Source of the DNA: Thermothielavioides terrestris NRRL 8126
Taxonomy: Eukaryota > Ascomycota > Sordariomycetes > Sordariales > Chaetomiaceae
NCBI RefSeq assembly: GCF_000226115.1
Contig: NC_016457.1
Coordinates: 2,046,001 to 2,110,000 of the forward strand
DNA length: 64,000 nt
Direction of reading: 5' to 3'
Under the pieces are notes generated by a model. That model saw only the letters and a list, made by a program, of their open reading frames with translations, ran no database searches and was not told the DNA's origin. Within the stretch, counting starts at the first letter, position 1. The number at the start of each line of letters is the position of its first letter. A program made the position numbers and the translations under genes. Positions 10,530 to 21,978 of the stretch are shown here, one piece after another.

Positions 10530-10841
10530 GCCGCGCGAAGGAGCTCTGATTTCCAAATTCGGATATCTACTGTGTAGGTGGTAGTGCAGTACAGGACATG
10601 TTCCGTACATTTATGGTTAGTACCGCGAACCTGCTTGACTGCCCCACCATTGCTTGCTTGGCATTGCTGCAAGGCTGCTCCCGCACCCCACTGTGACCCC
10701 ACTGTAACCCCCGATATTCCAGCTGGGGATTCCAAAACTTCTGCTCGACTCGGAAAGGACTTCCCATTTACATGCTCAGTCGCGTACAACGGCGCGCACC
10801 AGCGATCCGTTGTCTCTTGTTCTCTTGTTGTAGCACCAGCC
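10530..10841. promoter_or_regulatory. Shared divergent promoter of HNH-APH and TRM61
   Basis: Only 312 bp separate the two start codons, so both promoters and both leaders must fit here. I see no clear TATA box. Confidence 0.45.
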
Positions 10842-12410
10842 ATGGCGCCGACAACAAGAACCTGCGTTTCACCGTTTCTCGATCCGGGGCCGCGCACGAA
10901 GGCCAATTCGCTCGCAATCGTCCAGCTTTCGCGAGACAACCTCCTACCCGTGTACCTGCAAGTCCCCAATGGAGAGCACGATGGCTATGCCGAGGGTGCG
11001 GTTGTGAACACTCGCTATGGTTCTTTTCCCCACTCGACCATGTTAGATGTCCCCTGGGGCTCGCAGATTCGAGCCTCGAAGGTAGACACCGGGTCACGAG
11101 GTCGCAAGAGGAAGCGCGAGGCAGACGACCAGGCCTGCCGGGAGGCCACGGCCGTGAGCGAGAAGGACGAAGAGCCAAGCGCCGCCGGCGCAGACAGGGA
11201 CGGCGCCGCGGCCGTCAAGCAAGCTGTCGCCGACTCGAGCGGCTTCGTTCACATCCTGCCCCCGACTCCGGAGCTCTGGACTACCAGCCTGCCACACCGG
11301 ACTCAAGTCGTTTATACCCCCGACTACAGTTACATCCTGCACAGAATTCGTGCGAGGCCCGGGTCGACTTTGATCGAGGCCGGCGCCGGCAGCGGGAGCT
11401 TCACCCATGCAGCAGTGCGAGCCGTGTACAATGGCTATCCGGCCGAAGGGCAGCGCAAGGGCAAGGTGTTCAGCTTCGAGTTCCATGAGCAGCGCTATCA
11501 GAAGATGAAGAAAGAACTTTCAGATCATGGCCTGGAAGGGTTGGTGCAGCTGACGCACCGCGACGTTTACAGTGGCGGCTTTCTGGTTGACGGCAAGAGC
11601 CCAGAGGCCGACGCCGTCTTCCTCGACCTGCCCGCTCCGTGGGAGGCTCTCCCTCATTTGTCACGACGGAGACCGCAGGACATGGCCGATACCGACGGTG
11701 CCGCCGCCGGAAATGGACAGCAGTCATGGGTGTCACCACTGAATCCCAGAAAAAGCGTATACATCTGCACCTTCTCCCCCTGCATCGAGCAAGTCACGCG
11801 AACGGTATCGGCTATGCGCCGGTTAGGCTGGGTCGACATTGATATGGTCGAGATTGCGAACAGGAAGCTGCACGCATCGCGCGATCGCGTCGGCCTGAAC
11901 CTCAATTTTGATCGAGGCGTCAACAACTCGCCCCGCGACGTTGAGGAAGCCCTAGCGAGGCTAGCCGAAATTGAGGCACGCTCTCGCGAGCAAGCAGCGA
12001 AGCCAAGAGATGCAGATGCTGATGAGGACATGGACTTGGCCGACGAAGTCGGGGCCCCCGCCAAAGGCAACGAAGCCAGGAATGGCGAGCACGCCCCCTC
12101 AACCGAGGAGACATCGACCGCAACGGCCCCGTGGATGGAAGGACGGCTGATCACGCGCGGCGAGCCCGAGATCAAGTCCCACACTTCCTACCTCGTCTTT
12201 GCCGTCCTTCCAATGGAATGGACCGAGCAAGACGAGGCCGCCGCTGCGGCCAAGTACCCTGTGGGCAAGGAGCAAAAGGTCATCGGCGCCATAGACAAGG
12301 CGGCCAGAAAGCAGGAGCGACGGGAACTGCTCCAGAAACAACAGGGTGGTGCTAGCCGGAAGGCGCGGAGGAAAGAGAGGGACGAAAAGCTGGGCGAGAT
12401 ATCCGGTTAA
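10842..12410 (+). CDS. TRM61: tRNA (adenine-58-N1)-methyltransferase catalytic subunit
   Basis: A 522-residue intronless protein. It methylates A58 in the T-loop of tRNAs using S-adenosylmethionine, acting with the TRM6 subunit in the nucleus. Visible family features: the N-terminal segment PRTKANSLAIVQLSRDNLLPV; HILPPTPELWTTSLPHRTQVVYTPD before the fold; the SAM-binding EAGAGSGSFTHA near 178; the acidic end of the next strand (FSFEFHEQRYQKMKKEL); the catalytic-site DLPAPWEAL near 262; and the CTFSPCIEQV strand. ATG 10842 was chosen because family similarity begins there, although the frame is open upstream. A charged low-complexity insert (about 80-135) and a Lys/Arg-rich tail are typical of fungal orthologues. 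Confidence 0.95.
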   Translation: MAPTTRTCVSPFLDPGPRTKANSLAIVQLSRDNLLPVYLQVPNGEHDGYAEGAVVNTRYGSFPHSTMLDVPWGSQIRASKVDTGSRGRKRKREADDQACREATAVSEKDEEPSAAGADRDGAAAVKQAVADSSGFVHILPPTPELWTTSLPHRTQVVYTPDYSYILHRIRARPGSTLIEAGAGSGSFTHAAVRAVYNGYPAEGQRKGKVFSFEFHEQRYQKMKKELSDHGLEGLVQLTHRDVYSGGFLVDGKSPEADAVFLDLPAPWEALPHLSRRRPQDMADTDGAAAGNGQQSWVSPLNPRKSVYICTFSPCIEQVTRTVSAMRRLGWVDIDMVEIANRKLHASRDRVGLNLNFDRGVNNSPRDVEEALARLAEIEARSREQAAKPRDADADEDMDLADEVGAPAKGNEARNGEHAPSTEETSTATAPWMEGRLITRGEPEIKSHTSYLVFAVLPMEWTEQDEAAAAAKYPVGKEQKVIGAIDKAARKQERRELLQKQQGGASRKARRKERDEKLGEISG

Positions 12411-13299
12411 CGGGAGCTCCGCAGCCCATGCCGTTCACTCTGGCCATGGTGTATATCGGGAGGCTTTCTTTGATTGATTTGGTGGGGAAAAATAGATCTC
12501 TCCAAGTCTACACTATATACCCAAGAATCGATCCAGCAAAGGATGAGTTCTCGGAGAAGTTTTGAGATAAGGCAAAGCGTGGGAAGAGGTTTTCCGTCGT
12601 GATACTAACCCCTTACCAACTCGCGCCTACACGTTGTCCAGCCCAACCTAGGTAGATTAGGGGCGTGCCACCCCTAGCCTGCCATGAATCCACGACTCGA
12701 TAGCTTGTAATGCTAGCACTCACAGATTTCTTTTCTCACAGGATGTTAAGTTTTTGTTCGTGGGGCTTCTACTGCGTTCTCAAGGAGAGGTTGGAAGCAG
12801 GATCATCAGGGCCAGGAGGAACTGGGCGGCCGTACAATGCTATTCCTTTGACCAAGCAGGAGTATTGGCGACTACTGTGGTTACTCTTTTCTTCTCGTTT
12901 CGTTTCTTTTGTCTCTTTTATTCTTTCCTTTTTTCGTTCTTTTTTCTTTTCGTTCTTTTTTTATCCCTTTTTTTTTCTTTGTTCTTTTTTTTCTTTATTT
13001 TTTTTTTCTTTTTTTCCATTTCCTTTTCTTTTCTTTTTCTTTTCTTTTCCTTCTTTTCTTTTTCCTTTTTTTCTTTCCTTTCTTTCCTTCCTTTTTTTTC
13101 TTCCGTTCCTTCTCGAATCACACCGACCGCCACCACCAGGGTACAGTGCTCGCGCTTTCATATGGTGATCACGTATCCAAGTGCGACTCTAATGCATGCT
13201 TGATCGTGTCCCGAAGTCTCAGTTCAATATGCCCTCGAAATATCAGTGTGCGGACATGAAGCGCCGCTCGTCACCAGGTTTACCCCGTAAGGCACCGCT
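12411..13299. other. Convergent intergenic region
   Basis: Beyond the pyrimidine tract annotated separately, I see no gene. The 3' UTRs of TRM61 and of the dioxygenase lie at the two ends. Confidence 0.5.
12885..13110 (+). repeat. Long polypyrimidine (TTTTCT-type) tract
   Basis: About 225 bases are almost entirely T and C on the + strand, made of irregular TTTC/TTTTCT units. It encodes meaningless Phe/Ser runs in all + frames. Such tracts slip during replication and can form triplex (H-DNA) structures. Confidence 0.9.
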
Positions 13300-14862
13300 T
13301 CACTCCTTGCCCTTATACAACTGCGCATAGCTTGCCCTCAGCCTGTCATACAGTTTAGCAAACACAAGACATGAGCCATAACACAGAACAGTAAGCTGTC
13401 AAAAACAAAAGCCTAACATACCTCATCTGCAGGTGCTCATCTGCCGTCAGCACCCTCCGTTCCGCATACGGATTCCCCTCCGCCAACCCCCCCTTATACC
13501 CCTTAACCCGCTCACTCGGCACAGGCCCCAGCTCTGCGCCCCCAAACGGGTGACAGAAGTAGGCAATCGAATACCGCGGGCCGTCATCCACCTCCCCCTC
13601 GACACGCACGCCTATCCCGCCACCGGCTGCACCGCCTTCCTCCCCTTCACCTCCATTGGCACCACCGCTCGAAGCGGCAGCACCAGCAGCAGGCCCGGGA
13701 AATACAACCCTGTGCACGGTACTCCGCAGCAACCCGTTCGTCCAGTACGAGAGCAGGTCGCCAATGTTCATCAGGATGGGCGGCGCCGGGTCATGCTCGG
13801 TGCCGGGCGGCACGACGGGCACGGGCATCCAAGTGACGCCGTCGCGCGCGAGCACCTCGAGCCCCGGCTGGCCGCGCAGGCGGAAGAGCAGGGTCAGCGA
13901 GCCGTAGTCGGAGTGCGCACCCGCGCGGACATCGGCGGCCGTGGTGTCAGAGAGGTCGCTGCGCGGCGGGTACCGCAGGAAACGCAGGATCGTGCCGGAC
14001 GGTCCGCGGGCGCGCAGGTGGGCGGCGGTGAAGAAATCCGGCGGGGTTACCTACTTGGTGTATATGAGGTTAATGGTCCGTTGAGGGGTGGATGGACGGG
14101 AAGGCGGAAAGGGAAAGGGGGAAGGGCGGAGTGGGGACATGCTTCGAGGCCAATGCCGAGCAGGGTGTTGAGCTTGAGCGAGAGGTTGTAGCAGAGGTCG
14201 CGGAAGGCGCTGATTTGCGGCTCATCCGCTGCGATGGTGGGTGGGATGGGCTGCTGGGCTTTGCCGTCGACGAACTCGCCAAAGTTGAATGCTCTGATAA
14301 TGAGTGCCTATGTCAGTCTGGGCCATGAGCATGGGGCAGTGCCCACGCACTCTTTGAAGTCGCCGACCTGCCAGATGGTCAGTCGAAAGTCGCAGCAATT
14401 AGAAAGGAGAAGCTGAACTTACACGCTGGTTTGCTGGATCAAGCGTCTCGTAGTTCATGGCGGACCACTACGCGGATACATGTCAGAGAAAGAGCTAGGT
14501 AAGCCGTGGTATTCGAATGACGCCTCGACTCACTCCCCGGTTGTTTTGTTGGATTGTGCATGCTTGTTTCTCGCTCAGGGGCGCATCGAAGAGCCTCCTG
14601 GACTATAGGTAGCCTGGGTCAGCAGCCTGGAGACGGCTAACTAATGTATCTAAGAGGTACACATGTGATGAGAACAGTCGTCGAGTGCATTACTTACCAT
14701 CTCAAATGCCGCGTCGATTGCCTCGACGGGTATGTCCTTGCCAGTGTTCCTGATGTAGACAAAGCCGTGCTCAACCGCCGCGTCGACCAACTCCCTGGCC
14801 ACCTGGGCCTGGTCGCCGTCGCCAGAGACATCGATGACGGGTATCTTCGCGACATGTGCCAT
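13300..14862 (-). CDS. 2-oxoglutarate/Fe(II)-dependent dioxygenase (isopenicillin N synthase-like)
   Basis: Seven exons (14862-14698, 14602-14534, 14467-14423, 14367-14351, 14293-14143, 14050-13422, 13342-13300) join in phase to 372 residues. The N-terminal DIOX_N block reads IPVIDVSGD...GFVYIRNTG. It is followed by SRRLFDAPLSEKQ and GDFKEAFNFGEF. In the jelly-roll core the iron ligands are His and Asp in AGAHSDYGSLTLLF (near 194-196) and a second His in STVHRVVFPG (near 260); the 2OG-binding Arg-x-Ser is RYSIAYF (near 307). An Ala/Gly/Glu-rich insert separates the last two. The enzyme should hydroxylate, desaturate or cyclise a small molecule, but the substrate cannot be told from sequence and no biosynthetic cluster surrounds it. 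The fifth intron needs a GC donor (14142-14141) to keep frame. Confidence 0.9.
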
Positions 14863-15823
14863 CTTCGCAATTGTTTCTCACAGCCAGCCGACTGAGTGCT
14901 CTAAGTTGCTGAAGTTAAGAAACGCGAAGCGAATTGCATGGAATGTAGCTTTTCGGTCGTTGCGTGACTGGATATTGAACAGCGCGTCTTCACTGCCTCC
15001 AGTTGTGATTTCAGTGTTCCGCCCCTGAAGTCAGATAAGGTAATGAATGTATGTACCACAAGCCTTTGAAATGGAAGGTGCAGAAAGTGCGTCTTCCGTT
15101 GGCCAATCCTTATCTCAGTTTATTTTATCTCCTACACATTCCCACCATGCAGACAAAAGACGAGCCAGTAGAGAAACAAAAGAAAGCATCGCCAAATCGT
15201 AACCATACTGGTGCTTACCGTGAGGGTCGTGAGGGTACCTAGGTAGGTACTATTTGATTGAACGTTACGATGATGGCATTAACCCTCTGCTCACGCTTGG
15301 TGATTATTACGATGGCCCCCGCCAAGCCGCTGGTTTAAGCTTGGCCAGGTGGCCGGGCAGTGGGCCCACTCACGCTGCGCTGCGCTGCGTCACCCGCCGT
15401 GCATATCCTGGATCGCCAAACGAGGATTAACTAAATGAGCCTGGCGACAGCTCCTCGGAACGCGATGCCTTCAAGCAGCTGCGGCAGGCATCCGCGCCTC
15501 TCTATCACTCATCCCAAAATTCCTCACCCACGAAGCATCCGAATTGTGAGGCTGCCACGCAATCGCTTCATCAATTTGTGGTGGCGACCCCGTTCTTTTT
15601 CCCTTTCATCCTCATCCTCTATCTCCAACAGCGTGCGCACTGATTGAACTTAAATCGGTTCCCTTGTCGTGCGCATTCCGCGCATTCCCGTGCATCGCGT
15701 TGCCCGAGCGCAGCGCCACGACCTCAAATGCGCATTGGCGTTTTGCGAGACGCCGCTCGCTCATAAAACCGACCAACTGTCCAACGCCCCAGCACCTCAG
15801 CCCATCGCATTTTTCTGTTCACC
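14863..15823. other. Divergent intergenic region between dioxygenase and IES1
   Basis: No gene is seen. It holds an ACCTAGGTAGGTAC motif near 15238-15250, a pyrimidine-rich stretch near 15595-15630, and a TATA-like CATAAAAC near 15763, about 60 bp before the IES1 ATG. Confidence 0.45.
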
Positions 15824-18062
15824 ATGGCTGCAACACCGAGTTCGGCGTTGATGTCCGACGTCGAGATGCCTAGTTCGCCCTTCCATGCCGAAAAATCGTT
15901 CATGACGGTCCACACTGAGGACGACGTCAGCAGGGCCGGCGTCGTCACGCCCGAGCCTTCTGGGAGGCAGCCTCGTGGGAAGAAGCGCGGTCGAGATGAC
16001 GGACAAGGGACCAACGGCACTACGATCGGCAAGATTCGGCATCTCAAGAAAGAAGATGGCGAGCCGCTCTGGAGAAAAGACATCCAATACGATTTCCTCA
16101 AGGCTATCTTCGACAACGAGGACAAAGTCTTTACCAACAGTTACGAAAAGGACCGGCTGGGCAAGCAGTGCTTCGCCGATCTCTACATCGATACCATGTC
16201 CCGGAGCAGCAAGACCAGCAAAGTCCTCCGCGATAAGCTGCTGAGCGATCGCGATGCTGCCAAAGGGATGGCAATGGTCTGCCTCCTCGTCAACATCGGT
16301 CGCATGAACACAACGCTGAATTGTACGTCACGGCTGCTGCTGCTGTTCTTTGTATCGAAACGCAATGCTGACCATCGCACAAACAGTCTTCCCGGAGATG
16401 CGAGCACAACTGCGCACCTACCACGCCATCCCGTCGCTCCAGGCCCGCCAGGACCCGCACGCATACAAACAGTTGCAAGATGCGCCCAGGTTGAAGTCCA
16501 TTCTGAAGGGTGGGTGTGACGATCGGCCTGAGCCGGCCAGTCTCGACGAGGTCAAGGCTCTCAACGTGCCACGGACCAACCCGGTCAATCTCCTCTTCCT
16601 TATCTGTCATTCGGCAGCCAAGATCGCCGAATTGCATTTCCCTCCTGGCTACGAGTTCTATGATCTCCTGATGAAGACCAACTTCAGCAGCAAGAGCCGC
16701 GCACGCGCCTTCCTCTGGCTCATGTGGTTCTACCTTGAGTCCGACTTTACAGAAGAAGGATGCGAGGAGAACCCGTTTGGCCCCGGAGTGGACTACGGTG
16801 TCGACGTGGCCAACCAGGGCATCCCCCGCCTGGAATTCCTGACCGAGGAGGAGGAGGAACAGGAAAATGTCGACACCCAAGAGGAGATCGAGTTCGGATA
16901 CGCCAAGCAGAAAATGCGTGCCAAGATCATCGAGGCCGACCAGCAGTTCATGGCCGAGAGCCAGACAAAGAGGGGTGGCGGCCGAGGACGGGGCTTCCCC
17001 GCGGGCGACGAGATTGGACCGACAACAGGAATCCTCCCGCGCATACGACCATCGAAAAACGAGAGCGACCTTGATAGTGTCAGGTCGACCCCGCCACCCC
17101 GCGCCTTTGGACGGCAGAGCGGCGTCTTCGGAAGCACTAGCCGCCGCGGACCCCACTCCCTTAAGTACCAGGTCTTCGACGGCTCCTCGCCCGGCGGCGA
17201 CCGCGCGATCGAGGGCATCGTGCCGCGTAAGCCCCGGCCGCCGACAGCTCACCAGCTCGCCGTCGAACGCAACCGGTCTCAGCGCGTCGAGTACATTCTC
17301 GATCGGGGCATGCGCCGCACCCACCACCGCGCTCGCAAGCTGCGCCGCGCCGAAGGGGCCATCATCCGCGCTCTTCCCCGGCTCGCCCAGATGCAGAACC
17401 CCTTTGACGACAGTGAAGAGGATGAAGCCGTCGTCCACGGGAACGGCAAGCACTCGTCCTCCGTCGCCAACGGAGATGCCAAGCGCCTGCGCGAGAGGGG
17501 CTACGGCGGCCTCGCGCAGCTGAAGGACGAAGCCGACGACTTTGGCGAGCAGGTCAGCTCCTACGCGGCGGCCTTCCGCCGTGCCGAGCGCCGGCTTGCC
17601 CGCTGGGAGAGCCACAACGGTCCGCCCCTGGGTGTTATCGCCCCCGTGAAGCGGCCCAGGATGCGCAACGGCACTGGCCGTGGCGATGAAGACGATGGAG
17701 AGGGCGACGGTGAGGGCGAAGGCGAAGGCGAGGGCTCGCCGTCGAAGGAGCCGATCGACCCGGCCGAGACGGAAGATGAGACCGAGGTCATGCTCCACGC
17801 GCGGCGCCTGCAGAGCAGCCAGCCTGCGCGCAGGGAGACCAACGGCGTGAGGCATGTTGACACAAATGAGGATACGCCCATGGATGATGCGGATGATCTG
17901 GATGACGTGGACAGGGAGCTGCTTGGATTAGGAGATGGCGATGGTGACGAGGTTGAAGGTGAAGGTGAGAATGAGGGAGAGGGCGACGGCGAAGGGGAGG
18001 ATGAGTTGGACGAAGTGGACAAGACGTTGCTCGGTATGGACGGTGACTCGGATTCGGAGTAG
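15824..18062 (+). CDS. IES1: INO80 chromatin-remodelling complex subunit Ies1
   Basis: Two exons (15824-16322, 16387-18062) with a 64-nt intron give 724 residues. The N-terminal 320 residues carry the Ies1 core: WRKDIQYDFLKAIF, CFADLYIDTMSRSSKTSKVLRDKLL, NIGRMNTTLNFFPEMRAQLRTYHAIPSLQ (crossing the intron), DAPRLKSILKG, RTNPVNLLF and KSRARAFLWLMWFYLESDF...NPFGPG. INO80 slides and edits H2A.Z nucleosomes in the nucleus; Ies1 is one of its yeast-type accessory subunits. The C-terminal half is basic, then strongly acidic with Gly-Glu-Gly-Asp repeats (17698-17735 and 17938-18000) that are prone to length change. Confidence 0.92.
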
Positions 18063-18548
18063 ATGTGGCTTTCGCGGACGCTTTGACTGGCGTCTTTAGG
18101 GCGGAGAGGCGGTGACGGCGCAAGGAGACGATGCGCTATATTTGTTATGTGGTACCTCATATTAGACGGTAGGCATATCACGGTTCGTACTGTATTGCTA
18201 AAGATGGGCTCAGGGATTTTATCGGCGGAGGAACGGAGTTGGGAAATGCCATGAGGTCTCGGCATCGGATGGGATTCTGCACTGGTACTCATTTAACTGG
18301 CTTCCACGGGTTGCTCAATCGAGGAATAATACACAGCGGGATCTGAGTTTGTTGCCAGTGATGATCTGGATGCATAAGGTACACCGGCTTGTACGGTATC
18401 CAATAAACCTCAGGTCAAGGTGACTCGAATGGTGGACACAGCCGCCGCGGCAACGCACTTCAGGGTATTCACACAACTACTCCTCTCAAACCCCAAACCG
18501 TCACTACCAACTCTGGGCATAAGCGGACCATAGCATCCAACCCCCCAG
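18063..18548. other. Convergent 3' intergenic spacer
   Basis: This 486-bp stretch lies between IES1 and SEC39 stop codons. I see no gene or repeat in it. Confidence 0.5.
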
Positions 18549-21516
18549 TCACTCCCTGGACTGCATCGACGACGGCGGCGGCGCGCCAACTAACCAACCC
18601 ACTCCCGAGACGAGCGTTCCCATCGCCGCCTCCCGCAGCTGATCCCGCTTGCGCACCCTCTTCGTAGTATCCTCCCCATCACCGCCGCCGCCACCACCGC
18701 TTCCAGCCGACGCCGCCGACCCGGCCGCCGACAGCGGCCGCTGGTCCAGGCTGCTCCTGCCGCCGGCATCACCACCACCACCACTACTTCTACCGCCTCC
18801 TCCCAACCGGCCAAAGCCAGCCGACCGCTGCAGGCCCGATAGCGCGGACAGGTTCCGCTGCGCAGACAGCACGGTGGCGCGGCTGAGGTCGAACAGCGAC
18901 ATGGGCGCGGCGTCTTCGTCCGCGTCCCTCTGGCGCTGGTGACGCTGCGGCGGCGCAGCCTGGGTCGTTGCCGCTGCTGTCGCGAACGCCGCGCCCGGCA
19001 CGGTGGCGGTCTTGGCGCTGGCACCGATGCCCGTGGCGCGGATCGCGTCGCCGCGGGCATCCCACTCGTCTTCGCGCAGCGCCTCCTCGCGCAGCGCCGC
19101 CTCCAGCTCCTCCTCGGCGCGGCGGAACGCGTTGACGATCTCGTGCAGCGTGGCGGGCGGGGCGATGCGCAGCGCCGTGGCGAGGCACTCGATGCGCTGC
19201 TCGAGGTGGCGCACGTCGGCGTTGGCCGAGGCCGTGCCGAGGTGCGTCGGCGGGAGCGTGCGCGCGGTGCGCCGGTACTTGCCTGCTTGCAGGGCGGCGC
19301 GCCATGCGAAGTCGTCGCGGGGGGCAACGGTCGTGGAGGAACGCGGAGAGAGGCGGTTGACGACGTAGGAGTAGGCCGTTTCGAAGTCGTCTTCTGCAAG
19401 GGCTGCGTTGATGCAGATGGCTGTTATGCGGTGTTCGGTGCTCGCGCGCTCGCTTGTCTCTTGTTCGGCGGTGATGTGGCCCTTCTCGCGGGTGGTGAGC
19501 CCGGCTTCTACCATGAGGGCGCCAAGGCGAAGGAGGTCGTGGAGTTGGGTGTAACTCTTGGGGTTCTGCTCGAGGATCTTGGCGATGATGGAGATCGGGT
19601 CCGAGTGAACACGCAGTACGACCGGTGTGAAGGGCTCGCCCTGCTTGAGCACGAGGCGGTGGTCGCTCAGGGAATGTGTGGCTTGGAGAAGCGCCTCAAT
19701 CCGCTTCGCTTGAGAATCCGAGGCACGTACAGTCTTTGGGAACGCCTTGATTCTGATGTCGTGAGCAGAGAGAGGTAGGGAACTGACGGACATGACGACT
19801 TACATGTCATCGCACTTCTTAAGTCCGCCGCGGGTGCGATTAGGGTTGGATGCGTTGTCGTAGGCGGCCAACGCTGTGGCGTAGATTGTGTCTTGCAGCA
19901 GCTTCTTATCGAGCGGCCGGTCCGGAGCGTCTTCGTAGATTGACCGTGCCAATGGATAGCCTGCAGTGGTCAGCCCTGGCCGTAGGACAACAGCCGGCGG
20001 ACTCACGGGTGTTGGATAGCAATGCCTTCAAGATCTCGAGCTCTAGGAAGTCCCGCTTGACCTGGCTGAAAACACCCCGAGGAACGGCATCCGTGGACCA
20101 GCCGTCTTCTGCTCCCCAGTCCCTCAACCACAGTATCTCGTTCCTTGCCTTGACCCAGAACTTGTCGTCCGTCTTCGGCCCATTGTTGCTTAAGATATGG
20201 ATAAGTTTTGTTGCTTCGGCCTTTTGCTCTCGCTCATCCTGAAGCAAGGCTAGCTCCCCAGCTCTACGTAGTGTGCACGGACAGCCAACGCGGGTGAGGA
20301 TGTGTGCACTAAGGGCAAGGGCTTGTAGAAACGCCACCGAGGCGTCTGTTGGTGTGGTTAGTATGTTTGACGGGATGAGAAGATCATTGCGCATGTATGT
20401 CGCGGTCTTTGCAGTCATAATCTCGTCTGGGATCTGCTCTGCGAGCGGCGGCAGAACGGCCAGCGCTGAGGCGAGCGTCGAAACAGGCTCTAGACCGCGT
20501 AGGTTCGCGACTTTAGCGACGACGCTATATGCTCCCTCCAAGGCTTCCAGTGATGCCTCCGGGATGAGGTAGGCAGACGCCAGTGCCGCCCGCGCGTAGC
20601 TCTGCCTTAGCTGATCGATTTGGGGGTCGCCCAGTCCCAATGACGACCAGCCACCAAGGTCGACATCCGTGGGACCATCCCATTGCTGTACCGCGTGGAC
20701 GGCAACCTTCCAATTCTTTGACGCGTGAGTTATTAGCCAATGGAGGACCTCTTCCCATCCAGGGCACAGGGCGCCGTCCGCAGCCCCTGATAATGACTCT
20801 CCTGGGGGTTCGGCGGCATCGTTCCCCTGTTTCCATCTCCGCTCTTCTGATAACCAGGGACCTATCAAACCGCGCAAGTCCCGTCCAACCGAGGGCAGGT
20901 CAGCGTCCCACTTGCCGGTCTGCGACAGCAGGAGGCTCACAGCAACACGATCTGGCAGCTGCTGAAACGCGTGAAGTGTGTACGGGATCGGATCGTGGGG
21001 ATAGTATTCGCAGTTCCGTCTGAGAAGCGGAAGAATCGCCGACACGAGCAGGTTTCGGATGCACGGGGAGTGCTCGAGGAACGGGAGCAGCAAGGCCGGC
21101 AGTTCGTCCAGCAGCCCGGCCTCCTCGTCCACCTTGTATGCGCGGTGCAACAGAAACTGAGTGAGCACATCTTCGGCAGCCTCCACGGGCAAATCGGGGA
21201 GCGCCAACGGAAGCAGGCGGAGCTTCTTGACCTTCCTTGCCGCTTCGTCTTCCTCGAGATTGGCGACCGACGAGCAATCCACCTCCTGACCTGCCGTGTC
21301 CGAAAAGACACCCTGCTCGAGCTGCTGGACGAAATTGACATACTGGGTTGATGGAAGCGTCTCGGGCAGGTATGTCAGGAGGATGCGCAGTAGCAGGTCC
21401 TTGCGAAGGATGGTGCTGTGGCGGGCAGCGAGGGTCGCCAAGCTGGCGACGTCGCCATTGACGGCCAGGTGCACGGCCAGCAGCACTAGCTTGGCCGGAG
21501 AGAGTAATAGCGACAT
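18549..21516 (-). CDS. SEC39: Sec39-domain ER tethering protein (Dsl1 complex)
   Basis: Three exons (21516-20007, 19960-19804, 19752-18549) join in phase to 956 residues. Sec39 works with Dsl1 and Tip20 in the ER-bound tether that captures COPI vesicles returning from the Golgi. The opening LSPAKLVLLAVHLAVNGDVASLATLAARH and RKDLLLRILLTYLPETLP are typical of the family; the long middle is a helical solenoid. The third exon continues the domain (IKAFPKTVRASDSQAKRIEALLQATHSL, HRLVLKQGEPFTPVVLRVH) and ends in a Ser/Gly-rich tail. The true start is ATG 21516; a GTG two codons upstream is not needed. Exons 1 and 3 could be mistaken for two genes, but the small middle exon (YPLARSIYEDAPDRPL) links them. 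Confidence 0.88.
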
Positions 21517-21978
21517 CTTCACAGCAGGCGCTTGTCGCTAGTTGTGGGCGCGGTTACCGGCGGATCGAGGGGCTGACAGTCGGGCTCATGGCGGGTTGAT
21601 CTGCTTGCCGTCGGGTGCCGTGCCGAAGTCAAGAGGGAGCTTCAACAAGCGACCTGCTTGCCTCTGTGAACACATTCCCAGCTTGGCATTGCAGGGGTTG
21701 GGCCGCCTGCTCAGTGCTTGGTTAGCCTTCAGTGGGTCGTGCCGCGCCAAGCCGGGCCCCACTTCCGCCTCCCGTCTTCGGGGGTTACACGCCCCCAGCG
21801 AACCCTCGGCGAATCCTCTGTGCGGGATGAACTTGAGCTTCGCAAATCATGCGCCGTGGACGGATTGTTGGTCTAACTCTTTGGTAATGTGGAAAACAGT
21901 CTAGGTACACAAACCAATCTCCAAACTTCCATGTACCACCCTCAACCTGTCCCATCATCTAACCCGACATTGGCGTTT
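21517..21978. other. Upstream region of SEC39
   Basis: This interval holds the SEC39 promoter and the 3' end of the hypothetical gene on the same strand. I see nothing else. Confidence 0.4.

Noticed and set aside
12710..13259. Three overlapping Phe/Ser-rich frames
   Set aside because: They are translations of the pyrimidine tract and have no protein-like composition.
18549..19793. Separate gene from the SEC39 third exon
   Set aside because: A 157-nt middle exon links it in phase to the upstream Sec39 frame, and the sequence continues the same helical domain.
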